A stretch of 18,254 bases of DNA, taken from assembly GCA_937950565.1 (NCBI GenBank), contig CALFCS010000171.1, forward strand, positions 1 to 18,254, in the 5' to 3' direction. The DNA comes from an uncultured Lachnospiraceae bacterium. GTDB taxonomy: Bacteria > Bacillota > Clostridia > Lachnospirales > Lachnospiraceae. The first letter of the stretch is position 1. Each line of letters starts with the position of its first letter. This document shows positions 1 to 5,825 of this stretch, in pieces. The translations under genes and the position numbers were made by a program. A model generated the notes under the pieces. It had not been told where the DNA came from and did no database searches. It worked only from the letters and a program-made list of their open reading frames with translations.

Positions 1-1
1 T

Positions 2-745
2 GTGACAACACTTGAAAATGCTATTTACATGGGAATGAAAAATGATGTATCGTTTCTGGTATATGACCAGTTGTTACTATATGAGCATCAGTCGACCAAG
101 AATCCAAACATAGCGTTGCGCGATCTTTTTTATGTGGCAAATGTTTATTCGGCGCTTTTGAAAGATGAGGATTTGTTTAGCACTGTGCGTATTCCGATTC
201 CATATCCGAAATTTGTCGTATTTTACAATGGGAAAAGTCCGATGCCGGAAAGGGAGATTTTGCGGTTGTCGGATTCTTATGAGACGAAAAAAGAAGAAGT
301 GGATTTGGAATTAAAGGTTCTTGTTCTGAATATTAATAAGGGTTACAATCATGACCTGATGGATAAGTGCCGGACTTTGCGGGAGTATATGATATATACA
401 GATACCGTACGGAAGTACAGCAAACTTCTTTCCTTTCCGAAGGCAGTAGACCGCGCAATTAGCGAATGTATAAGGAACGGAATCCTGAAGGATTTTCTGG
501 AGAAGAACAAAGCGGAGGTACGGAGTGTGAGCATATTTGAGTATGATGAAGAGAAGCACAGAAAGCATGAGCGGGAACTTGGAAAGAAACAGGGTGTGGA
601 AATTGGAGAAAACCGCATGGGTCAATTGATGACCATTTTGATAAATGAAGGGAAAAGTGAGGAAGCCATGCTTGTGGCAAAGGATGCTGAAAAAAGAAAA
701 GAATATTATAAAAAATATCGGATTGAAGAAAAAGATGTTGAATAA
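2..745 (+). CDS. Rpn family (PD-(D/E)XK-type) recombination-promoting nuclease / putative transposase, 5'-truncated
   Basis: The protein matches the central and C-terminal part of the Rpn/'PD-(D/E)XK nuclease family transposase' proteins common in Lachnospiraceae. Recognisable stretches are ENAIYMGMKNDVSFLVYDQ near the start, YEHQSTKNPN, LRDLFYVANVYS, KFVVFYNG, LVLNINKGYNHDLM, and the tail motif VSIFEYDEEKH followed by a charged, helical C-terminus. Known members are putative DNA endonucleases linked to RecA-independent recombination; that role is family knowledge. The first codon that can be read is GTG at base 2. Homologues as I remember them begin somewhat earlier, so the true start probably lies outside the window. 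The stop (TAA) is clear, and 26 bp separate it from the GIY-YIG gene on the same strand. Catalytic residues were not verified. Confidence 0.85.
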   Translation: MTTLENAIYMGMKNDVSFLVYDQLLLYEHQSTKNPNIALRDLFYVANVYSALLKDEDLFSTVRIPIPYPKFVVFYNGKSPMPEREILRLSDSYETKKEEVDLELKVLVLNINKGYNHDLMDKCRTLREYMIYTDTVRKYSKLLSFPKAVDRAISECIRNGILKDFLEKNKAEVRSVSIFEYDEEKHRKHERELGKKQGVEIGENRMGQLMTILINEGKSEEAMLVAKDAEKRKEYYKKYRIEEKDVE

Positions 746-771
746 AAGATAGATGGCCGGGATAAGTAGAA

Positions 772-1008
772 ATGAATTATACATATATATTAAGATGCGG
801 TGATGGAACTTTATATACCGGATGGACCAATGATATAGAAAGGCGTCTGAAAGCCCACAACGAGGGAAAAGGTGCAAAATACACGAAGGGGCGCGGCCCG
901 GTGGAATTGGTTCATTTAGAAGAATTTGAGACAAAGGAAGAGGCTATGAGCCGGGAATATGCAATTAAGCATATGAGCAGAGCAGAAAAAGAAAAGTTAA
1001 TCGGGTAA
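772..1008 (+). CDS. GIY-YIG nuclease superfamily mini-protein (YhbQ/YazA-like)
   Basis: A 78-residue protein, essentially a stand-alone GIY-YIG domain. The family signature appears as YTYILRCGDGTLYTGWTND (residues 3-21), followed by the catalytic-type Arg in IERRLKAHN, then KGAKYTKGRGPVELV and a C-terminal helix with a Glu (EAMSREYAIKHMSR). These are typical of the UPF0213 (YhbQ, YazA) group, presumed DNA nucleases of unknown target. Size is usual for the group. The gene follows the Rpn gene by 26 bp on the same strand and may be co-transcribed with it. The ATG lies after a purine-rich GGGATAAGTAGAA leader with only a weak Shine-Dalgarno match. A stem-loop starts two bases after the stop codon. 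Confidence 0.9.
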   Translation: MNYTYILRCGDGTLYTGWTNDIERRLKAHNEGKGAKYTKGRGPVELVHLEEFETKEEAMSREYAIKHMSRAEKEKLIG

Positions 1009-1010
1009 AA

Positions 1011-1055
1011 AAAGAGCTGACATGAGATGTGAATTCATCTGTATGTCAGCTCTTT
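1011..1055. terminator. Bidirectional rho-independent terminator
   Basis: A perfect 13-bp inverted repeat: AAAGAGCTGACAT at 1011-1023 pairs with ATGTCAGCTCTTT at 1043-1055, with a 19-nt loop. It sits between convergent genes. On the minus strand it is followed by a run of T (complement of the A-run at 1007-1013), so it is strongest for the hemolysin III gene. On the plus strand the T-run is only three long. Confidence 0.85.
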
Positions 1056-1079
1056 GAGTCTGATGAGAAGATTGATGTG

Positions 1080-1742
1080 TTATAAAACAAACGCATACAT
1101 TACGATGAAATGGCATGCGCTTCCACCCATAACAAAGAGATGGAAGATTTCGTGGCTGCCGAAATTCTTATGACGGTTATTAAATACAGGGAGTTTTAAT
1201 GCATATATAACGCCTCCGATTGTGTAAATTAATCCGCCTGCCAGAAGCCATCCAAATGCTGCGGGAGACATTGCATTTAGAATTCGGGTAAATGCCAGTA
1301 CACAGGTCCAGCCCATACCGATATACAGTACGGAAGAGACCCATTTCGGGCAGTATACCCAAAAGGCTTTTATTAGAATTCCTATGATTGCAATGCTCCA
1401 TACAATACTAAGAAGTATGATGCCAAGTCTCCCCTTTATGACCAACAGGCAGATGGGAGTGTAACTTCCGGCTATCAGTACACTTATCATCATATGATCA
1501 ATTTTCTTTAAGAGCGTATTGATTCGTTCTGAACGGTTAAAAGTATGGTAGGTAGTGCTTGCTGCGTATAATAAAATCAGGCTGATTGCATATATCGTTA
1601 TAGATATAATGTAAATTTTTCCTGGTTCATGGGCAGCTTTAATTAGCAGCGGAATTGCTGCAAAAATTGCCATCAGCATACCGATAAAATGTGTAATCGC
1701 GCTTCCTGGGTCTTTGATGTGATTCTTCATTGTTTGTGCCAT
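1080..1742 (-). CDS. Hemolysin III family (PAQR-type) membrane protein
   Basis: A 220-residue polytopic membrane protein with about seven hydrophobic segments and the HlyIII/PAQR signature. An early helix carries DPGSAITHFIGMLMAIFAA, then comes STTYHTF after the second helix, and HEIFHLFVMGGSACHF near the C-terminus. The conserved His/Ser residues of these motifs are the expected metal-site ligands in the PAQR fold. The haemolysin name is historical; the role in most bacteria is unclear. I place the start at the ATG at 1742, because AGGAGGG lies 6 nt upstream on the minus strand. An ATG 33 nt further upstream lacks such a site. The gene is monocistronic, and ends at the stem-loop at 1011-1055. 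Confidence 0.9.
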   Translation of the reverse strand: MAQTMKNHIKDPGSAITHFIGMLMAIFAAIPLLIKAAHEPGKIYIISITIYAISLILLYAASTTYHTFNRSERINTLLKKIDHMMISVLIAGSYTPICLLVIKGRLGIILLSIVWSIAIIGILIKAFWVYCPKWVSSVLYIGMGWTCVLAFTRILNAMSPAAFGWLLAGGLIYTIGGVIYALKLPVFNNRHKNFGSHEIFHLFVMGGSACHFIVMYAFVL

Positions 1743-1863
1743 AATAATCCCTCCTGAATGTCTATAATCCAACATGTGGTTTTGAAAACTATATAATGAG
1801 TATATGTATATTATATCCTCTTATTATAAAAATGCAAGCAATATTATAAATAATTTTTATTCA

Positions 1864-2025
1864 TAACAGTTCAGCCATAGTTCGTGCAGTGTGTGAATCA
1901 TGCTTGCATGAATGAACACACTGCATGAGCTATGAGTTGAACGCCCGATTATGAGCAAAGTTAGCTGCGCAGCAGCGGGAAAGCCGCGTGGGCGGCCTTT
2001 GCGAATGGGCGTGGCTGAACTGTTA
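1864..2025. repeat. Folded MITE-like intergenic repeat, TA-ended
   Basis: A 162-bp element bounded by a perfect 14-bp inverted repeat: TAACAGTTCAGCCA at 1864-1877 and TGGCTGAACTGTTA at 2012-2025. Inside it are two arms. One is a near-perfect 19-bp hairpin, 1876-1894 with 1916-1934, whose loop itself contains TCATGC-TT-GCATGA. The other is an arm closed by ACGCCC (1941-1946) with GGGCGT (2007-2012) and GCAAAG (1955-1960) with CTTTGC (1997-2002). The result is a three-way-junction fold. No ORF is apparent. The element begins and ends in TA, as a Tc1/IS630-type MITE would. It lies between the divergent hemolysin III and HTH-Uma2 genes. Confidence 0.7.
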
Positions 2026-2043
2026 CTTTCATACAAATTTCTT

Positions 2044-2096
2044 AAGCAAAGTTAGCTTCATGGCGGCCTTTGCGAATGGACGTGGCTGAATTGTTA
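2044..2096 (+). repeat. Decayed partial copy of the adjacent MITE-like repeat
   Basis: This repeats the right part of the element at 1864-2025 in direct orientation: AGCAAAGTTAGCT, then GGCGGCCTTTGCGAATGG, then the terminal TGGCTGAATTGTTA (one mismatch to the intact terminus). About 25 nt of the GC-rich inner hairpin is missing and replaced by TCA/TCAT. A still shorter terminus-like scrap, TGGCTGAATTA, lies at 2125-2135. Confidence 0.65.
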
Positions 2097-2192
2097 TCTT
2101 ATAATGGATTAAATTATATCTAAATGGCTGAATTATGGATTGAAAAGTGTTATTATTAGATAAAGTAATATGTGATACGAGGAGGAGCGGTT

Positions 2193-2975
2193 ATGACAAT
2201 CCAGGAGATGAAAGAACGGAAAAAGGAATTGGGTTATACGAATGAACAAATATCGGAATTGTCGGGAGTTCCACTGGGAACGGTACAGAAGATATTTGGC
2301 GGTGCGACGACAGCGCCAAGGTATGAGACTTTGCAGGCGCTTCAGAAGATTCTAGGGTATTCATCTGTTATACGAGAAGCAGATGTGCAGTATTATAAGA
2401 AGCAGGGTGAGTATACACTGGATGATTATTATGCACTGCCGGATGAGAAACGCGTGGAATTAATTGATGGAGTGTTCTATGATATGGCATCGCCTACTTC
2501 TATACATCAGCTGATTGACGGATTTATATATGCGAAGTTATTGGAACATGTGGCAAAGAATAAAGGAAAATGTCTGCCGATTATTGCACCTATTGATGTA
2601 CAGTTGGATTGTGATGATAAGACGATGGTACAGCCGGATGTAGTTATTATATGTGACAGGAATAAGGTGATTCGCCGGTGTGTCTATGGAGCTCCGGATT
2701 TTGTTCTGGAGATACTTTCCAAATCTACGAGAAAAAAGGATATGGTGATTAAGCTTAATAAATATATGGCTGCGGGGGTAAAGGAATATTGGATGGTCGA
2801 TCCCGAACAAAAAAGAGTATTCGTTTATAATTTCGCAGAAGAGAATTATCCGACAATCTATGGATTTGATGCAAAAGTTCCGGTTGGTATATGGAATGGG
2901 GAATGTAAGATTGACTTCCAGGAAGTATACGAGTATGTGAGTTTTTTGTATGAAAGGGATGGGATGGAAGTTTGA
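2193..2975 (+). CDS. HTH domain fused to Uma2-type (DUF820) restriction-endonuclease-fold protein
   Basis: A 260-residue protein in two parts. Residues about 1-60 form an XRE-like helix-turn-helix, with NEQISELSGVPLGTVQKIF and a second-helix region ending ALQKILG. Residues about 75-255 form an Uma2/DUF820 domain: LDDYYALPDEKRVELIDGVFYDM, then PIDVQL, QPDVVIICD, APDFVLEILSKSTRKKD and KLNKYMAAGVKEYWMVDPE. The acidic D of QPDVVI and E-x-S of LEILS fit the PD-(D/E)XK core. The family function is a presumed nuclease of unknown target. Start: ATG at 2193 has GAGGAGG 8-9 nt upstream; the longer reading from 2172 lacks a site. The HTH fusion suggests DNA binding or autoregulation (inference). Confidence 0.88.
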   Translation: MTIQEMKERKKELGYTNEQISELSGVPLGTVQKIFGGATTAPRYETLQALQKILGYSSVIREADVQYYKKQGEYTLDDYYALPDEKRVELIDGVFYDMASPTSIHQLIDGFIYAKLLEHVAKNKGKCLPIIAPIDVQLDCDDKTMVQPDVVIICDRNKVIRRCVYGAPDFVLEILSKSTRKKDMVIKLNKYMAAGVKEYWMVDPEQKRVFVYNFAEENYPTIYGFDAKVPVGIWNGECKIDFQEVYEYVSFLYERDGMEV

Positions 2976-3058
2976 AAAGAGATAAATGCTGTCCGGGTAA
3001 ATACGTCGAGCCAGCTCGTGAACAGGCTTCTAGCAATTAATGCCAAAGAAAAGTTTAT

Positions 3059-3190
3059 ATGTGTAGCAGACGAAAGGAATATTTGACAGAATTAAAAAGG
3101 CAGCAGGAGCAGGCAAGTAACACAAAATATTACATTGCTATATCTGCAAAGGGTATCAATGAACTTTTGAACAATCTGGAAATGGTATAA
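3059..3190 (+). CDS. Small ORF, unknown, possibly a gene fragment
   Basis: A 43-codon reading frame from ATG, giving a charged N-terminal half (RRKEYLTELKRQQEQ) and an ordinary-looking C-terminal half ending INELLNNLEMV. No Shine-Dalgarno sequence is obvious; AAAGAAAAG lies upstream. It ends 18 bp before the next small gene, whose ribosome site GGGAGCAG follows directly, so the two may be one operon. The composition is protein-like but I do not recognise a family. It could be the C-terminal remnant of a longer mobile-element gene. Confidence 0.35.
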   Translation: MCSRRKEYLTELKRQQEQASNTKYYIAISAKGINELLNNLEMV

Positions 3191-3208
3191 GACAGGGAGC
3201 AGAAAATC

Positions 3209-3431
3209 ATGGAAAACTATTATAAAATCATGTCGGATATATTAACAACTGAATATCAAATAAAAGCGGCAGTCTGTGTCTTGGAAGCATTAGAAGCTGC
3301 ATATAGTGAAGATACACAACTTGAATTAAAAATCTCTTGCAACAGTTTTAAAAGGTTACTTAAAGGCTGTTGAGAGTGATACAAGGGCGATAGTCAACTA
3401 CATAGATACATTAACCGCAGAGGGTAAATAA
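3209..3431 (+). pseudogene. Small helical protein of unknown function, frameshifted in a poly-A run
   Basis: The ATG at 3209 follows GGGAGCAGAAAATC. The frame reads MENYYKIMSDILTTEYQIKA, continues to TQLELK, then stops at TGA 3371-3373 after 54 codons. Shifting frame at the AAAAA run at 3328-3332 (one A too many) gives a smooth continuation, SLATVLKGYLKAVESDTRAI and NYIDTLTAEGK, to TAA at 3429-3431. The restored product would be about 73 residues, amphipathic and helical. No family is recognised. A single-base indel in a homopolymer could be a real mutation, a sequencing error, or less likely slippage-dependent expression. The neighbours are mobile-element debris and an XRE regulator. Confidence 0.5.
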
Positions 3432-3436
3432 ATAGT

Positions 3437-3477
3437 ATAGGCAACGGCATAATAGAAATAAAAATGCTGTTGCCTAT
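3437..3477. terminator. Stem-loop between convergent genes
   Basis: ATAGGCAACGGCAT (3437-3450) pairs with ATGCTGTTGCCTAT (3464-3477), a 14-bp stem with one G-U type position and a 13-nt loop. It follows the plus-strand small gene and overlaps the last codon of the minus-strand XRE gene. The flanking T-runs are weak in both directions. Confidence 0.55.
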
Positions 3478-3698
3478 TCCTTTGGATATTGCTTTTGAAT
3501 GTTGCTTGCTCCTGTGATATAGTCCATTGATACATTATAAAATTTTGCAAGAATCAAGAGACTGTCAACAGGAATTCTTGTTTTGCCGCTTTCATAATCC
3601 GCATAGGTCCTTTGTCCTATATGTAGTAAGTCAGCAACTTTTTGTTGGGTTAGGGAATTATCTTCTCGGATTTCCCTTATTCTTTCGTTGTATTTCAT
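3474..3698 (-). CDS. XRE family (Cro/CI-type) transcriptional regulator
   Basis: A 74-residue single-domain helix-turn-helix protein. IREIREDNSLTQQKVADLL and IGQRTYADYESGKTRIPVDS form the HTH_3 core, followed by LILAKFYNVSMDYITG, the standard end of the fold. The length is typical of phage-like or mobile-element regulators. No Shine-Dalgarno sequence is visible: the 20 nt before the ATG on the minus strand are pyrimidine-rich (CAATACCCCTCTCTAACCC). The upstream region is occupied by a transposase remnant, so the native promoter and ribosome site may have been displaced. It could be silent, or translated from a leaderless message. Confidence 0.85.
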   Translation of the reverse strand: MKYNERIREIREDNSLTQQKVADLLHIGQRTYADYESGKTRIPVDSLLILAKFYNVSMDYITGASNIQKQYPKE

Positions 3699-3755
3699 GG
3701 GTTAGAGAGGGGTATTGTTTATGGAATATTTAATAGCTATTGTTGCCATTGCACG

Positions 3756-3984
3756 TTACTTCATTTGCCGTTTGAGGTATACGGACCGCGCCTGGAACTT
3801 ACTCTTCATGATATGGAAGCATTCCTCAATCTCCCATCCGCACTTGCTCCTTAGCCCAAGCCTTGGCATTAGTGACGCCATAGGCCTCACAGATGAATTT
3901 ATCGGAAGCAAAAGTTTTGATGACAATAGTCTTTAGGGCACGGTATGTAGTAGAATTCTTATTCTTTGTCCATCCCAATCTCAT
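3756..3984 (-). pseudogene. Internally deleted transposase remnant, IS1634-like
   Basis: On the minus strand an ATG at 3984, preceded by AGGTGAT, opens MRLGWTKNKNSTTY, which resembles the start of IS1634-type transposases. It goes on to SDKFICEAYGVTNAKAWAKE and stops at 3826. In another frame the sequence then reads WEIEECFHIMKSKFQARSVY and LKRQMK before TAA at 3756-3758, which resembles the C-terminal region of the same family (WEIEECF-type motif near the end). About 75 residues of coding sequence remain of a protein normally several hundred residues long, so the middle is deleted and the N-part probably has an indel too. Terminal inverted repeats were not found. The family call rests on memory of motifs. 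Confidence 0.6.
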
Positions 3985-4070
3985 TAATATCACCTCATAT
4001 ACATTATACAGTATAGAGTCTTATAGATATATTTAGAAGTTAAGATACAAGATTTAGTACTTGACATATA

Positions 4071-4079
4071 TGTTATAAT
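4071..4079 (+). promoter_or_regulatory. Extended -10 promoter for the SecB-like cassette
   Basis: TGTTATAAT is an extended -10 (TG-N-TATAAT) about 45 nt before the first gene of the cassette. A TTGACA at 4061-4066 is only 7 nt from the TATAAT, so it cannot serve as the matching -35; no good -35 lies at 17 nt spacing. Confidence 0.5.
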
Positions 4080-4124
4080 TAATGTGAAGTAAGCAGTGTG
4101 ATTATGATAAGGAAATTGTAGACG

Positions 4125-4541
4125 ATGAAAGATAATAATTTATTGAAATTTCCGAGTGTGTTAAGAGATAAAATAGAGAGCGGTGAGTTTATATTTCCAG
4201 AAAATACGAAATATGATTATGAACCAATGGTGGGTTTCAGGGGAATTGAACGTGCGGAGAACGATTTTACACATGTAACAAGAAATGATTTTTTATCATA
4301 TGCAGAATTGAATGTTTGTAGAAGGGGAATAAATAAGAATGACCCGCATTATTATGGTGTATCATTGTTTGTAAACAGAGCATCTGTGGAAAATGCTTTA
4401 AAATTTCCAAGGCCAAATAAGAAAATAGCACAAGGTAAGGTATATGCGGAAGCGGGGCCAGCAGAAGTTAATTCAGAAACAGAACATATATGTTGGTGGT
4501 TATTTGATGGGGTTGAAATTAATGGTTTTTCAATTTGTTAG
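4125..4541 (+). CDS. Uncharacterised 138-residue protein, first gene of SecB-like cassette
   Basis: I do not recognise this family. The protein is soluble with no signal peptide or membrane segment. Features that look conserved are GFRGIERAENDFTHVTR (residues about 37-53), the NDFLSYAEL that follows, HYYGVSLFVNRASVENAL near residue 76, and a Trp-rich end ICWWLFDGVEINGF. The FRG motif, an S-containing strand (YGVSLF) and later Glu residues recall the R-S-E layout of ADP-ribosyltransferase-like folds, but this is only a visual analogy. It is the first of three tightly spaced, AT-rich, co-directional genes, with the next starting 11 bp after its stop. The codon use is much more AT-rich than the housekeeping genes downstream, suggesting transfer. 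The ribosome site is weak (AAGGAAATTG upstream of the ATG). Confidence 0.75.
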   Translation: MKDNNLLKFPSVLRDKIESGEFIFPENTKYDYEPMVGFRGIERAENDFTHVTRNDFLSYAELNVCRRGINKNDPHYYGVSLFVNRASVENALKFPRPNKKIAQGKVYAEAGPAEVNSETEHICWWLFDGVEINGFSIC

Positions 4542-4552
4542 GAGTGTGGGAT

Positions 4553-5215
4553 ATGAAAGGTACGGTTTTCTTTGTAATTGATGGCAAAGAATTAATAGTA
4601 GAGCAAGTGTTAGTTGAATATAACGAAGCACCTATATTTTTTGTGTGTAAAGATGGAAAAAGCTATTATATAGTATCATGTATTGATTTGGAAAAAGAAA
4701 GATATTTTGTTGCCACTGTAGGATTGTCTGGTTTAGCTAAAATGTTACATGGACAGATTTCTATGCGTAAGTTTCTTTTGCAGTCTGAAGAATATTGGGA
4801 TGTTGTTGTGAGTGAAGATATATCACAGGATATAGTTGTAAAGAAAAAAATCGCAGAAGTTTGCCTAGATGATTTACCGTATGAAAATGCGTATTTTACT
4901 GTTGCAACAAAAGAGATAGAGCGCTATGTTGAAAAAGTTGATGCAAAATTGTATGATGAAGGTGATTGGGAGTCTAATTCAGGTGATGCATGGGAGGAAT
5001 ACACAGAGGAATTCATAAAAAGAGTATCATATGAATATGATGTATTATTTCAAGAGATATATCAGAGTGTTTTGGGAAAGATTATTGCCAAAGATAATGA
5101 TGTTGAGCAAGAATACGAAAAAGAAGTGGTTAAAGAAGAATTAAGGATCGACAAGGAATGGGTAAAACCTCAAGTTAATATTAAAAATGAGAGTCAGCTG
5201 CCACTGGCGGCGTAA
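4553..5215 (+). CDS. Uncharacterised 220-residue protein (possibly DUF6575-like), second gene of cassette
   Basis: This is a soluble acidic protein. The N-terminal 90 residues look like an alternating beta-strand domain: GTVFFVIDGKELIVEQVLVE, then APIFFVCKDGKSYYIVSCID and KERYFVATVGLSGLAKML. The arrangement reminds me of DUF6575-type proteins, but I cannot confirm it. The middle contains YWDVVVSEDIS and an acidic helical stretch rich in Glu/Tyr. The C-terminus is charged and ends in ESQLPLAA. The start is placed at the ATG at 4553, because TTAGGAGTGTGGGAT supplies a Shine-Dalgarno sequence; an in-frame ATG at 4535 overlaps the preceding gene and has no site. The next gene begins 21 bp after the stop, so all three are probably one operon. 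Confidence 0.75.
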   Translation: MKGTVFFVIDGKELIVEQVLVEYNEAPIFFVCKDGKSYYIVSCIDLEKERYFVATVGLSGLAKMLHGQISMRKFLLQSEEYWDVVVSEDISQDIVVKKKIAEVCLDDLPYENAYFTVATKEIERYVEKVDAKLYDEGDWESNSGDAWEEYTEEFIKRVSYEYDVLFQEIYQSVLGKIIAKDNDVEQEYEKEVVKEELRIDKEWVKPQVNIKNESQLPLAA

Positions 5216-5236
5216 GTTATGAAATAGAGGTGTGAG

Positions 5237-5635
5237 ATGGAAAAAACGGTTAATAGTGTTTTGAGTTTAGATAAATTGGTTTTTGATAAGATTGAGTTCA
5301 AAAGAAACGGAATGAAAAATGATAATGAAATTGAATTTAATCTGCAGGTTCTTATAAACAAAAAACAAAATGAAGAAATTTATAGGGTAACTTTAATACT
5401 CACGGGTAACAAGGAAAAAGAATATGCATTAGAAATTGCACTCTCTGGTTATTTTTCATTTGATGCTTCGGAAGAGCTAGATGTAGAAATGAAAAATACT
5501 ATGATTAATCAAAATGCGGTAGCAATACTTATGCCTTATGTAAGAAGCCAGGTTTCATTGTTAACTGCACAGCCAGAGGTTGACTGCGTAGTATTACCTC
5601 CGTTTAATATAGTAAAGATGATGAAAAATGATTAG
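5237..5635 (+). CDS. SecB-like export chaperone domain protein
   Basis: 132 residues with the SecB fold pattern. There is an N-terminal strand region (SLDKLVFDKIEFKRNG), strands VTLILTGNKEKEYALEIALS and GYFSF, then the most diagnostic part, NAVAILMPYVRSQVSLLTAQ, followed by VVLPPFNI. In SecB this corresponds to the ILFPYaR helix and the PPL-x-L-P-inF end. True SecB is rare in Gram-positive bacteria. SecB-like proteins outside the Sec pathway are known as the chaperone part of toxin-antitoxin-chaperone (TAC) modules and in phages and mobile elements. Here it closes a three-gene cassette with a GAGGTG ribosome site 6 nt before the ATG, and no recognisable toxin or antitoxin partner. The likely role is folding or holding a cassette partner protein (inference). 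Confidence 0.85.
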   Translation: MEKTVNSVLSLDKLVFDKIEFKRNGMKNDNEIEFNLQVLINKKQNEEIYRVTLILTGNKEKEYALEIALSGYFSFDASEELDVEMKNTMINQNAVAILMPYVRSQVSLLTAQPEVDCVVLPPFNIVKMMKND

Positions 5636-5748
5636 GAATATATATGTATCTATTCTATGAAAGTGGATATTTGTGGGCTTTTCCGTGAAAACAAGCCAAG
5701 CCAGCTCGAATCCGCTACGCTACTTCTCGCTGTCGGCTGTCGCCGAAT

Positions 5749-5822
5749 AATAACGTAACAATAAATGCCCCTTACCAAGTAAACTTGGAGGGGCATTATC
5801 ATTACGTTATTGCTTGGCTTGT
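5749..5822 (-). terminator. Long rho-independent terminator with interrupted outer palindrome
   Basis: The core AATGCCCCT (5764-5772) pairs with AGGGGCATT (5789-5797), with an inner CCAAG/CTTGG. An outer pair, AATAACGTAA (5749-5758) with TTACGTTATT (5802-5811), extends the stem. A further perfect 11-bp arm, ACAAGCCAAGC (5691-5701) with GCTTGGCTTGT (5812-5822), is contiguous on the right side but separated by 47 nt on the left. It ends four bases before the rubrerythrin stop. On the minus strand the core is followed by TTATTGTT, so it terminates rubrerythrin, and it may also halt the incoming SecB-like cassette. Confidence 0.75.
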
Positions 5823-5825
5823 AGC

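Noticed and set aside
311..934. Long minus-strand reading frame over the Rpn and GIY-YIG genes
   Set aside because: It is opposite two recognisable proteins, has a low-complexity hydrophobic composition and no ribosome site.
3715..3936. Plus-strand 73-codon reading frame
   Set aside because: The minus strand of the same segment matches both ends of a transposase, so this frame is a shadow.
4061..4079. TTGACA and TATAAT upstream of the SecB-like cassette as a -35/-10 pair
   Set aside because: They are only 7 nt apart, too close for sigma-A type recognition; only the extended -10 was kept.
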